DNA of 64,000 nucleotides from Microbacterium sp. MYb66 (GTDB taxonomy: Bacteria; Actinomycetota; Actinomycetes; Actinomycetales; Microbacteriaceae): contig NZ_PCOV01000002.1 in assembly GCF_002979435.1 (NCBI RefSeq), forward strand, positions 434,001 through 498,000, in the 5' to 3' direction. A model generated the notes under the pieces. That model searched no databases. It was not told the origin of the DNA and worked only from the letters and a program-made list of their open reading frames with translations. The position numbers were made by a program, and so were the translations under genes. Positions 35,759-44,471 of this stretch are shown here, piece by piece (position 1 is the first letter of the stretch; every line of letters begins with the position of its first letter).

Positions 35759-36943
35759 TTATGCCTTGTCTGTGCCTGTGGACGCCACCGGCGGGCGGAT
35801 CACCAGGACCACGACGATGCCGACGAGGATCAGGGCGCTCAGCGTGACCGGGACCGGGAGGATCGGATCGAGCAGGACGAGGAGCGCGCCGAGCGGGAGG
35901 ACCGTGTTCACGACCCGGTCGGCGTTCTCGCGGATCGCGATCCACCAGATGCCGATCAGGAAGACGGCGATCGGGACGGTGACGGTGAACGATGCGGCGA
36001 CGTTCGACAGGTGGCTCTCCCCCGTCAGCACGTCGAGCTCCACCTCGATGCCCGCGGAGAACGCCGCAGCGGCGGCGAAGACGAGGTAGTGCGTGTATCC
36101 GTAGCGCAGCGAACGGCGGAAGGTCGTGATGGCGCGGTGATGAGGCGGCCAGAAGTAGATCCACCAGAGCGACGCGGTGACGACGAGCGTGAGCACCGAG
36201 ATCGCGATCAGCGGCCCCAGCGACTCCACCTCGTCCAGCGCGTCGATGATCGCGTTCGCGGATGCGAGCAGGCTCTCACCGAGCACGATCAGGGTGAACA
36301 GGCCGTAACGCTCGGTGATGTGATGCGGATGCCAGGGCGTCTGCCTGCGGTACTCGGCGAACACGGGGACGCTGATCTCGAGCAGCGCGAAGACGACGAA
36401 CGCGATGAGCTGCAGCATCCCGGCCGGGATGAGGAGGAAGAGGATCCACAGCACCTGGACAACCGCGATGCCGAGAGCGTACCGGCGCGTGGCCGAGCGC
36501 AGCGGGCCCGCAGTCCGCGAAGCTCGCAACCACTGGGCCACCATCGCGACCCGCATCACGACGTAGCCGAGCACGGTGATCGTGAAGTCGCCCTCGGCGA
36601 ACGCCCGGGGGACCCCCGCGGCGAGCACGAGGACGCCGCCCATCTGCACGAACGTCGTGACGCGGTAGAGCCAGTCATCGGTGTCGAACGAGGTGGCGAA
36701 CCAGGTGAAGTTCATCCAGGCCCACCAGATCGCGAAGAACACCATCGCGTAGGAGGTGACGCCGTGCAGGAAGTCGCCTTCGCTGAGCGCGTGGTGCAGC
36801 TGCGCGGAGGCGATGCTCACGGCGACGACGAAGACGAGGTCGAAGAACAGCTCGAGCGAACTCGCTGTGCGATGCGGCTGAGCGGGATCCCGCGGCAGCA
36901 TCGTGCGGAGCTGGAAGCGCGGGGCGGCTGAGTTCGCGGTCAC
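35759..36943 (-). CDS. Low temperature requirement protein A (LtrA) family membrane protein
   Basis: This 394-residue protein has about eleven membrane helices and the LtrA signature near the N-terminus (ASSLELFFDLVFVVAVS) and in the middle (HITERYGLFTLIVLGES). The family was named for a Listeria cold-growth phenotype, and the molecular function is unknown. The GTG at 36943 is seven bases after TATCCT, close to the leaderless geometry seen elsewhere. Confidence 0.92.
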   Translation of the reverse strand: MTANSAAPRFQLRTMLPRDPAQPHRTASSLELFFDLVFVVAVSIASAQLHHALSEGDFLHGVTSYAMVFFAIWWAWMNFTWFATSFDTDDWLYRVTTFVQMGGVLVLAAGVPRAFAEGDFTITVLGYVVMRVAMVAQWLRASRTAGPLRSATRRYALGIAVVQVLWILFLLIPAGMLQLIAFVVFALLEISVPVFAEYRRQTPWHPHHITERYGLFTLIVLGESLLASANAIIDALDEVESLGPLIAISVLTLVVTASLWWIYFWPPHHRAITTFRRSLRYGYTHYLVFAAAAAFSAGIEVELDVLTGESHLSNVAASFTVTVPIAVFLIGIWWIAIRENADRVVNTVLPLGALLVLLDPILPVPVTLSALILVGIVVVLVIRPPVASTGTDKA

Positions 36944-37024
36944 CCGCGACAGGATAGCGCCCGCCTCGACGATGCTGATTCATCCATTCGTGAGAATTAC
37001 CTTCCTATGACGGGCATGTTCCGC

Positions 37025-37244
37025 TACAGTGATGAAGGTCTGCAGTGCCTGCTGTCAGCGACCGCCGTGTGGGACGGCGAAAACGCACTCCGTGATGTGG
37101 GAATCACGAAGGGTTTCAGCAGGACCCGAGGGGTCGGGACGCAGACGAATGCCGTGAACGTGGGGTTCATGGTCTGGGGAATCTGGGGAATCAAATGACG
37201 CACTGGGGTTATTTGCGTACATTCACGGCTCAAGGGGCCTCGGC
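37025..37244 (+). promoter_or_regulatory. Long structured leader of the EPS priming transferase with G-loop hairpins
   Basis: A possible promoter (TTCCTA at 37002-37007, 17 bp, TACAGT at 37025-37030) would give a leader of about 208 nt. It holds CGCCGT-GTGGG-ACGGCG (37063-37079), CGTGAT-GTGGGA-ATCACG (37091-37108), a hairpin at 37152-37172 with inner arms GTGAAC and GTTCAT around GTGGG, and two CTGGGGAAT direct repeats (37174-37191). A later TACATT (37218-37223) could be a second promoter. The 300-bp gap before the gene holds no convincing protein gene. Confidence 0.55.
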
Positions 37245-38774
37245 ATGACTTCCGTCGAGGATGCTCTGAGCATCACTCGTACGGGCTTCGTGCCGGTCGC
37301 GGCTCCACGAGCCACCACCAGGTCGGCGACGCGCACGGTGGTCACACCGCGGGCTTCGGCGACATTGGAAAGGCGCCGGCAGTGGGAGCGCGGCTATCGG
37401 ATGCGGCTGCGGATCACGGATGCGGCTGTCATCCTGTTCGCCGTCGGTCTGACGGCAGCGATCCAGCTGATCACCGACGTCTGGGCCGCCGAGGCGCTGC
37501 GTAACGCCGCGTTGCTCGGCCTCGCCTGGTACCTGATGCTGTCGGCCCTCAACACCCGGGCGGCCGCCATCTTCGGATCCGGGACGACCGAGTACCGCCG
37601 CGTCGCGCACGCGGGCGGTCTGGCCTTCGGCATCGCCGCGATCGCCGGCGTCCTCCTGGAGTGGGAAGGACTGCAGCCGCTGTTCTTCGCCGCACTCCCG
37701 GTGGGGATGCTCGGGCTCCTCGTCGCGCGCTGGACCTGGCGCCGCTGGCTGCAGCGGCAGCGCCTTCGGGGACAGTACGCGTCGAGGACCCTGGTCGTCG
37801 GCGATACGGGGGATGTCGAGTATGTGATCGATTCTCTGCAGAAGGGTGGAGAGAACGGCTACCACGTCGTGGGGACGACGTTGCTGGATCGCAATGCCGG
37901 CACGCTCGCCATCGGGGAGAGTGTTTACCCGGTCGTGGGCAATCTTCATTCTGTCGCCGCAGCAGCGGCGCAGCTCGGGGCGGACACCATCATCGTGGCG
38001 AGCCGCCCCGAGGGGGACCCCGACTTCATCAAGCAGCTGAGCTGGCAGCTCGAAGGAACCGCAGCCGAGCTCGTGCTGTCCAGTCGCCTGACCGATGTCG
38101 CCGGTCCGCGCATCTCCCTCCGTCAGGTCGACGGCCTGCCGCTGATCCAGGTGAAGATCCCGACGTACGAAGGCGGCGTGCACGTTCTCAAGCGCGCGCT
38201 CGACATCGCGGTCGCAATCGTCGCACTCATCCCGATCGGCCTGATCACCCCGGTGCTGGCCACCCTGATCAAACTCGATTCCCCGGGTCCGACTTTCTTC
38301 TTCCAGGAGCGCGTCGGCCGCGACGGCCGCACCTTCAAGATGGTCAAGTTCCGTTCCATGAAGACCGATGCCGAGCAGCAGCTCGCCACGCTCAAAGCGC
38401 AGAACGAGGGCGCCGGTCTGCTGTTCAAGATGAAGGACGACCCGCGCGTCACCCGCGTGGGCAAGGTGCTGCGCAAGCTGTCACTCGACGAGCTGCCGCA
38501 GTTCTGGAACGTGCTCACCGGCGACATGAGCGTCGTCGGACCGCGGCCGCCACTGCAGAGCGAGGTCACGGCGTACGACGGGACCGTGTTCCGTCGCCTC
38601 TACATCAAGCCGGGCATCACCGGCCTGTGGCAGGTGTCCGGTCGCAGCGACCTCTCGTGGGACGAGAGCGTGCGCCTCGACCTGCGCTACGTCGAGAACT
38701 GGTCCGTCATGAACGACCTGCAGATCATGTGGCGCACCGCGAAAGTCATGGTTCGACCGAGCGGCGCATACTGA
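37245..38774 (+). CDS. Undecaprenyl-phosphate sugar-1-phosphate transferase (EPS priming enzyme)
   Basis: The 509-residue protein has four N-terminal membrane helices (about 55-165), a central Rossmann-like domain (about 180-290), a fifth helix near 315-335 and the bacterial sugar transferase domain with KMVKFRSM, LDELPQFWNVL, GPRPPL and GLWQVSGRS. It loads the first sugar phosphate onto the lipid carrier for repeat-unit assembly. It stands alone on the plus strand, opposite the rest of the EPS genes, and ends at a large palindromic terminator. Confidence 0.95.
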   Translation: MTSVEDALSITRTGFVPVAAPRATTRSATRTVVTPRASATLERRRQWERGYRMRLRITDAAVILFAVGLTAAIQLITDVWAAEALRNAALLGLAWYLMLSALNTRAAAIFGSGTTEYRRVAHAGGLAFGIAAIAGVLLEWEGLQPLFFAALPVGMLGLLVARWTWRRWLQRQRLRGQYASRTLVVGDTGDVEYVIDSLQKGGENGYHVVGTTLLDRNAGTLAIGESVYPVVGNLHSVAAAAAQLGADTIIVASRPEGDPDFIKQLSWQLEGTAAELVLSSRLTDVAGPRISLRQVDGLPLIQVKIPTYEGGVHVLKRALDIAVAIVALIPIGLITPVLATLIKLDSPGPTFFFQERVGRDGRTFKMVKFRSMKTDAEQQLATLKAQNEGAGLLFKMKDDPRVTRVGKVLRKLSLDELPQFWNVLTGDMSVVGPRPPLQSEVTAYDGTVFRRLYIKPGITGLWQVSGRSDLSWDESVRLDLRYVENWSVMNDLQIMWRTAKVMVRPSGAY

Positions 38775-38789
38775 CCCCTCCCCCACGAC

Positions 38790-38831
38790 GACGCGGGCGG
38801 CCCACTGAAGCTTCAGTGGGCCGCCCGCGTC
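38790..38831. terminator. 42-bp perfect palindrome, terminator of the priming transferase
   Basis: Two 21-base arms meet without a spacer at AAG/CTT, forming a very stable stem with essentially no loop beyond the central bases. It lies 16 bp after the transferase stop. Confidence 0.8.
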
Positions 38832-38868
38832 CGTTCGCCCTCATCCCGGGCATCTTCATCCGGCGGCA

Positions 38869-38906
38869 CGTGCGGGTGACCAGCCGATCGACTGGTCACC
38901 CGCACG
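38869..38906. terminator. Hairpin terminator of the GH26-like gene
   Basis: CGTGCGGGTGACCAG and CTGGTCACCCGCACG form a perfect 15-bp stem with an 8-nt loop, directly after the stop of the minus-strand gene. Confidence 0.78.
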
Positions 38907-38911
38907 GCGAC

Positions 38912-40600
38912 TCACTTGCCGACGTTGACCCACGGATCGAGACCGGCCTTCGCGAAGGCACCGGCCATTCCCGGGCCGTTCTCGATTCGCATGTCGCATG
39001 TCGACGTGCCGGAGCCGGCATCGAACCGCACGAGTCCCTTGATGTTCGGGTACTTCTTCAGCACCGACGGGATGTCGTGATAGAACTGCTGGGACCGAGC
39101 CGGGTTGGCTTCATCGAACTCCGTGCCGTATTCCATCAGGATCTGCGGCTTGTCGTCCCATCCGTTCTTCACAAGGAAGTCGTGAGGGCCGGCAACCTCC
39201 TGCTCGAAGGTCGTCCACCCGCTCCCATTGCAGGTGTAGAAGTTGTACGGATCGAACCCGACCCAGTCCACGTACGCATCACCCGGGTAGCCGGACGCGA
39301 TCTTCTTGTCGTTCCCCGCCCCGAGATAGCCGGTCGACACCCACAGCCACGCGACGTTCGTCACACCCTTCGCTTCGAAGCGATCGTGCACGCGGGTGTA
39401 TGCCGCGATGTATTCGGCCATGGTCCCCTTGTCGAACCTGTCGAACTCGGGGTCGAAGGCGATCATCACCGGATTGCCGAAGGCGTCGACTCGATCGGCT
39501 GCGGCATCGATGTACTCGTCCCATTCTCCTCGTGCGATCGACGCCCACCGGATATCGGTGTTCGTGCTCGCGACGCGGGCCTGCCACGCGAAGAGCAGAG
39601 TGCGCGACTGTCCGAGCGTCTGTTCGTGCGAGTCGGGGAAGAGCCCCTGGTGCGTGCTCTTGGAGAAGTCGTGGTAGCGAAGCGTGATGTCGAGCTCACG
39701 CCCGATCTTCTGCTCGAGGTCGGTGACCGCCGTCGTGAGGGTCGAACCCTTGAGGGTGTACGCACCCCACAGCGCTCCACACGCGGGCGCGAGGTATCCC
39801 TGAGCGCCGCACTGGTCGCCACCGGGCTGCGGCGCGGGAGCAGGCTCCGGTGCGGGAGCAGGCTCCGGTGCGGGAGCCGGTTCCGGGGCGGGAGCCGGTT
39901 CCGGGGCGGGAGCCGGTACTGTGCTCGCCGTCGCCGTGATCTCGGCGTCGAAGCTGACGTTCGGGGTCGCACGCCAGTTCAGATGGGTCGACGCGGCGAC
40001 GACGTTGGTTCCGTCGCGCAGCGCTGAGGCCGGGACCGTGACGGTGTGCAGCCGCGCTGCCAGTTTGGAGTTGGGCGCCTTCGTCGCATACGTCGTCGCC
40101 GAGAGCGTCTTCGACGGCAGGTTCTGCCGTGTGATCTCCTTGCCGTTGACGTACACGACGGCCCCGTCGTCTGCCCGGAAAGAGAGCGTGATGTCGGCGA
40201 GCGCGTCGACATCGGTCACGGTGAACTCCGTGCGGAACTGGATGCTCAACGGTTTACGGGCGGGGCTGCCCTCCGGCGACGTGCGGGTGCGGGCATCGGG
40301 GCCCCACCCCAGCGGGGCTGTGCCGTCTCGCCAGGATGAATCGTCGTAGCCCGGGGCCTGCCAGCCGGCATCCCATGCACTCGGAGAATAGTGCCAACGC
40401 CAATCGGCTCCCTTTGCGAGGAGCGTGACGGGCTCGGACGCGGCGGCAGCCGGTGCGATCGGGGTCGATGCCGGTTCGGCAGCCGCCGCCGGTGCCGAAC
40501 CAGCGAGAGCCGCGGCCAGCATCACTGCGGATGCGATGACCGCGGTCGACGAGAGGGAGAGTTTTCTGAGCGCGCTTGATCGGGATCTGCGGTCTTTCAA
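38912..40600 (-). CDS. Secreted GH26-like glycan hydrolase with N-terminal galactose-binding-like domain
   Basis: The 562-residue protein has a signal peptide (about 1-40), a beta-sandwich domain (about 55-230) matching the repeats of the 1372-residue protein nearby (APLGWG, SFRADDGAVVYVNGKE), a proline-alanine-glutamate linker, and a TIM-barrel domain (about 265-560) with GEWDEYIDAAADRVDAFG and QILMEYGTEFDEAN, like GH26 mannanases. It probably trims the exopolysaccharide. The start seems to be TTG; its GAGG is paired with CCTC in a small hairpin (40603-40613). Confidence 0.85.
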   Translation of the reverse strand: MKDRRSRSSALRKLSLSSTAVIASAVMLAAALAGSAPAAAAEPASTPIAPAAAASEPVTLLAKGADWRWHYSPSAWDAGWQAPGYDDSSWRDGTAPLGWGPDARTRTSPEGSPARKPLSIQFRTEFTVTDVDALADITLSFRADDGAVVYVNGKEITRQNLPSKTLSATTYATKAPNSKLAARLHTVTVPASALRDGTNVVAASTHLNWRATPNVSFDAEITATASTVPAPAPEPAPAPEPAPAPEPAPAPEPAPAPQPGGDQCGAQGYLAPACGALWGAYTLKGSTLTTAVTDLEQKIGRELDITLRYHDFSKSTHQGLFPDSHEQTLGQSRTLLFAWQARVASTNTDIRWASIARGEWDEYIDAAADRVDAFGNPVMIAFDPEFDRFDKGTMAEYIAAYTRVHDRFEAKGVTNVAWLWVSTGYLGAGNDKKIASGYPGDAYVDWVGFDPYNFYTCNGSGWTTFEQEVAGPHDFLVKNGWDDKPQILMEYGTEFDEANPARSQQFYHDIPSVLKKYPNIKGLVRFDAGSGTSTCDMRIENGPGMAGAFAKAGLDPWVNVGK

Positions 40601-40754
40601 AAGAGGGGTCCTCAGTGTTGTTTACACGGTCTGGTCGCCCCGCGGTCTGCGAGACGACAAGAACACCACGCCCCCCTCCGGGCCTAACTGGGCGTTCGCT
40701 CCGGCGAGTTAACCACAGCCGTATCGATCGTGCAACTTTCTGATAACGGTCGAA

Positions 40755-41996
40755 TCACGCACTCGGCGAGTCTGCGGGCTCCTGCTCCCGCGTCGGGTCG
40801 AAGCCCACGACGAGAGGCCTCTCCGTGCTCCGCAGCAGCTCGAAGTCCGATTCGACATCAGCAGATCGCGCATCGCTCGGCACGAGGAGCACCACGACAT
40901 CCGCCCCGACGGCCAAGCGAGCCACGGCCCGCGCGGAGCCCAACCCGGACGCATCGATGATCCGCGCATGCGCCTCGGCGTCCTCGGAGCGCAGCACCGA
41001 GGACTCACTGCCGTCTTCCTCCTCGTCGACGTCGACGGCCCACAGGTCCACGCCGTCCTTCAACGCCCCCGCGTCCGACTCCGCATCCGCCAGCGCGTTC
41101 TCGAGATGATTCGCCCAGTCAGCGGCATCGGAGACCCCGACGCCGCGAAGCAGCACACGTTGCACGACCCCCTCGGACTCCGTCGCGTCGGCGACGTGAT
41201 CCGCCAGGGAAGCCCAGAAACCGTGCTGATGATGCGACGACGAGACGAGGGGAACTGCACCCACGATCTTCTCAAGGCGATCGGCCGACCGCACGAGCGG
41301 ATCGGTGCGCTCGCGAAGGAGAGCGGCCCCGATGCCCAAGACGATGCCGCCCACGATTCCGCCGGCGAGGGATACGATCAGGCCGGGCGTCGACGGGCTC
41401 GAAGGAACCTCGGCTTCACCGATGATCCGCCCCGGCTCCGACGAGGACAGCAGCAGACTCAGCCGCTGCTGCTGCAGTGTCGCGATCAGACTGTTCGTCG
41501 CGTCGTCTCGGGGGCCCGCCTGCAGCTCGGCGAGCTGCCCGTCGATCTTCTCGAGATATCCATCGACGACCGTATCGGCGCCTTCCCGACGGAACTCCAG
41601 ATAGGCCTCGCTGAGCGCGTCCGCAGCCTTCGCCGCTTCCGACGGGGAACTGGCGCTCACCGTCACCTGCAGCACCTGCGAACCGGAGGGCGCGGCGACG
41701 TCGACCTGCGAGAGCAGGAACGAGCCGGGGACGAGGTCGACGCCCAGGGCCTCGGACGCGCGCTCTGCTACCTGACGGGAACCGAGGATCTCCTGCTCGG
41801 TGCGGATGTTCACCTCTTCTTTGGTGCCGGTGAACGGATTGGAGACACCGGCGGACACGACGAGACTCGTCGTTGCGGAGTACTTCGTCGGCATGGCCGT
41901 CCAGAGCGCGATACCGCCCAATGCGCCCAGCAACGCGAAGGCTGCGATCGTCTTCCAGCGGCGTCGCAGCACCGTCAGTATCAGCGAGAATGTCAT
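40755..41996 (-). CDS. Wzz-type chain-length regulator with degenerate kinase-like domain
   Basis: The 413-residue protein has two membrane helices (about 17-37 and 210-232) flanking a coiled-coil Wzz domain, then a cytoplasmic domain of about 180 residues. That domain ends like a BY-kinase fold (ADVVVLLVPSDARSADVESDFELL) but no Walker A P-loop is visible where it should be. It probably sets polymer length without kinase activity. The ATG at 41996 follows GGAGG. It is the last gene of the operon that starts at 49877. Confidence 0.87.
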   Translation of the reverse strand: MTFSLILTVLRRRWKTIAAFALLGALGGIALWTAMPTKYSATTSLVVSAGVSNPFTGTKEEVNIRTEQEILGSRQVAERASEALGVDLVPGSFLLSQVDVAAPSGSQVLQVTVSASSPSEAAKAADALSEAYLEFRREGADTVVDGYLEKIDGQLAELQAGPRDDATNSLIATLQQQRLSLLLSSSEPGRIIGEAEVPSSPSTPGLIVSLAGGIVGGIVLGIGAALLRERTDPLVRSADRLEKIVGAVPLVSSSHHQHGFWASLADHVADATESEGVVQRVLLRGVGVSDAADWANHLENALADAESDAGALKDGVDLWAVDVDEEEDGSESSVLRSEDAEAHARIIDASGLGSARAVARLAVGADVVVLLVPSDARSADVESDFELLRSTERPLVVGFDPTREQEPADSPSA

Positions 41997-42046
41997 CCGT
42001 TGTCCTCCCGTCGGACGCACTGAGCGCCGACTCCCTCTCTACAGTC

Positions 42047-43003
42047 TCATCTATCGTCAGCTTCGCGTCCCGTCACGCGTTCATCCAGCTTGTCGAGCAG
42101 GGTCGCGGACCGAGCCCGGTCGACCTTGCGGATGAAGTACGCGTCGGACGCGTCGATGCGCTCGAGGTCCTCCTCTGTGAGGACCTTCGGATGGCCGAAA
42201 CCATCGCTTTCGAAGTCGATGTAGCGTGCGTTCGAATTGATGAAGTCGAAGGTGCCCGCACTCAGGAGGATGCTCTGGAAGAAGACCTCGTCGACGGCCA
42301 GGCTCGTCCGCGCCCAGCGCAGGATGTCCGGTCGGGAATCCACGGTCGCGAGGACGTGGCGGACCGCGCGGCGCGAGATGGTGAACCACGCGGATCCTCC
42401 ATGCACCGTCATTCCGTTCGGCAATCTGCCGCGAAGCCATGCGAGCCGGAACGTCCCGTACGAGATGTTCACACGGAGGAACGGCTGCACGTAGTTGACC
42501 CCGTGGAGCCAATGCCAGCGCCGTCGCGACGACGCGCTCAGCGGCCAGAGGATCCACCAGCGGTAGAGGTAACGCTGGCGCGCTTCATGCATCGCCCAGT
42601 CGCTGCCCTGTGGATCGAGAGCAGGAAAATTGTGAAGGTAACCGTCACCCGCGCTCGTGAGGGCATCGAGGAAATCGGAGATGGGCCTCGCCGGGTAGTC
42701 CATCCCCGACAGCACGGTCACGTAATCGGCGCCGCCGTCCGCCTCGACGAGCCGAAAGAGCGAGACGATGCGTTCGATCTGCGTGAAGTCGCCGCGCCCT
42801 CCCACCTCCCGGATGACGGTGCACCGCGGCCCCACGAGGTCTTCGACTCCGGGTTCCCCCGCGATGTCATGACTGATGTACACGCGCACGTCGGGCGATC
42901 CCGCGAGCAGCCTGTCCACCAGACGACGCAGCAGCGGGATGTCGGCGTGGCTCGTGATCACGAAGGCGGCGCGGGTCGACGTGTCAGCCGATTGCTTTTC
43001 CAA
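42047..43003 (-). CDS. Core-2/I-branching beta-1,6-N-acetylglucosaminyltransferase-like enzyme (GT14)
   Basis: This 318-residue glycosyltransferase begins near RAAFVITSHADIPLLRRLVD and contains YVTVLSGMDYPARPISDFL, VHGGSAWFTISRRAV and DEVFFQSILL, the GT14 pattern. It would add a branch sugar, probably GlcNAc or a related residue, to the repeat unit. The start is taken as TTG at 43003, 20 bp inside the flippase gene, with GAGG upstream; no ATG or GTG fits the family N-terminus. Confidence 0.86.
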   Translation of the reverse strand: MEKQSADTSTRAAFVITSHADIPLLRRLVDRLLAGSPDVRVYISHDIAGEPGVEDLVGPRCTVIREVGGRGDFTQIERIVSLFRLVEADGGADYVTVLSGMDYPARPISDFLDALTSAGDGYLHNFPALDPQGSDWAMHEARQRYLYRWWILWPLSASSRRRWHWLHGVNYVQPFLRVNISYGTFRLAWLRGRLPNGMTVHGGSAWFTISRRAVRHVLATVDSRPDILRWARTSLAVDEVFFQSILLSAGTFDFINSNARYIDFESDGFGHPKVLTEEDLERIDASDAYFIRKVDRARSATLLDKLDERVTGREADDR

Positions 43004-44471
43004 AAGGGCCCCCTCGTCTTCGCAGCGTGTAGAGGAGAACGGCGCCGTAGACGGCGAGCACCCCGAAGAGTCCGGCGAGACGCCAGAAGGTCGATGCGTC
43101 CTGAAGGACGTAGCTGACAATGAGCGTACCGCCGAGCACGATCACGAGCGGGAGCACGGCGGCGACCACGATCTCGCGGATGCCGGTCCGGAAGCGCAGT
43201 GACCGGTAGACCTGGAAGCCCGCCAGCAGAGTGTCGACGAGCACACCGAGCGCGTAGGCCACCGCCGCGCCGTTGATGCCCCACACCGGGACCAGCACGA
43301 TCGTCATCACGATGAGGATGACGAGTTGAACCGCTTTGTTGCGAAGCTGGCTCATGCTGTGCCCTGCCATGAGCAGCACGGTCTGCAGGGCCCCTCCGGT
43401 GTTACGGAGCCCCATGGCAACGGCCAGGATGACGAGCGCGAAGGTGCCGCTCTGGAACTCCGGGCCGAACAGACCCAGCAGGTCGTGCGCGAACACAGCG
43501 ATGGCGATGTAGAACGGCCACGAGGAGATGATCAGGAGATTGGTGACCCTCTGGAACAGGGAGTGCGCCTCGTCATGCTTGCCCTGAGCGACGGCGGCGC
43601 TGAGACGCGGCCCCATCACGATGCGCATCGCGGCCTCGAGCATCGACCCGGCCTGGACGATTCTCGTCACCACACCGTAGACACCGCCGGCGGCCGGTCC
43701 GAGCAACGCGATGACCAGGAGGACGTCGGCCCAGTCGAGCGCGCGCTCGAGGACGACCGCGCCGCCTCGGGGAAGCGAGAAGGCCCAGAACGCACGCCGC
43801 TGTTCCTTGGTCTCCTCTCGTCCCACGACCTGCCGTTGGGGGTCCACCGCGGTGATCTGCCGCCACAGGGCGATACCGGCGATGGCTGCCGCGAAGACGA
43901 GCGGGAGCGCCCACCCCCAGACCGCCGCCCAGGCCGTACCGATCCAGATGACGACCGCTGCGACGGCCGCGAGGCGAGCGATCGGGATGAAGAGGTTCTG
44001 AACGACCGTGTACGTCGCGATATGGCCGAGGCCCCGCGAACCGCCGAGAAGCACACCGATCAGCGCTCCCGGAACCAGTGCGATCGCGAGGATGCGAAGC
44101 GTGTCCACGCCGGCGGCGTCGAGTCCCAGCCAGTCCCCCAGCAGCGGGGCCGCGAGGAGGACGGCGAGTGATACGACGGCCCCGAACCCGATCACCGGCA
44201 GGACCGCCACCCGGACGGTGGGTCGGAGGTAGCGTTCGTCGCCGAGAGCGCGCTGGCGAGAGAGCGAGCGCACCAGCCCGGTGTCCGCTCCGAGGCCCAC
44301 GACACTCGTGGCGATCATGAACCACGAGGTCAGCTGGAAGAACTCCCCTGTCGCCGTCGCGCCGAGCCCACGACCGACCATCCAGGTCACGACGAACGCG
44401 AGACCTGCATTCACCACGATGCCGCCGAAGGTCAGAAGCGATTCCCGTCCCAATCGCATTCCGCTACTCAC
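42984..44471 (-). CDS. Wzx-type polysaccharide flippase (MOP superfamily)
   Basis: The 495-residue protein has about fourteen membrane helices and starts with RLGRESLLTFGGIVVNAGLA, the usual opening of lipid-linked oligosaccharide flippases. It should move the undecaprenyl-linked repeat unit across the membrane. The GTG start overlaps the stop of the ligase gene by eight bases, and its 3' end overlaps the GT14 gene, so translation is coupled along the operon. Confidence 0.93.
   Translation of the reverse strand: MSSGMRLGRESLLTFGGIVVNAGLAFVVTWMVGRGLGATATGEFFQLTSWFMIATSVVGLGADTGLVRSLSRQRALGDERYLRPTVRVAVLPVIGFGAVVSLAVLLAAPLLGDWLGLDAAGVDTLRILAIALVPGALIGVLLGGSRGLGHIATYTVVQNLFIPIARLAAVAAVVIWIGTAWAAVWGWALPLVFAAAIAGIALWRQITAVDPQRQVVGREETKEQRRAFWAFSLPRGGAVVLERALDWADVLLVIALLGPAAGGVYGVVTRIVQAGSMLEAAMRIVMGPRLSAAVAQGKHDEAHSLFQRVTNLLIISSWPFYIAIAVFAHDLLGLFGPEFQSGTFALVILAVAMGLRNTGGALQTVLLMAGHSMSQLRNKAVQLVILIVMTIVLVPVWGINGAAVAYALGVLVDTLLAGFQVYRSLRFRTGIREIVVAAVLPLVIVLGGTLIVSYVLQDASTFWRLAGLFGVLAVYGAVLLYTLRRRGGPFGKAIG

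Noticed and set aside
37174-37191. MraZ-type TGGG boxes
   Set aside because: The period is 9 rather than the 10 of MraZ boxes, the copies occur inside leaders at irregular spacing elsewhere, and most lie in hairpin loops.
37007-37198. A 63-codon open frame in the EPS leader ending GFMVWGIWGIK
   Set aside because: Its C-terminus is just the CTGGGGAAT repeats read as codons, there is no ribosome site, and the hairpin loops recur in other leaders where no such frame exists. RNA structure explains the sequence better.
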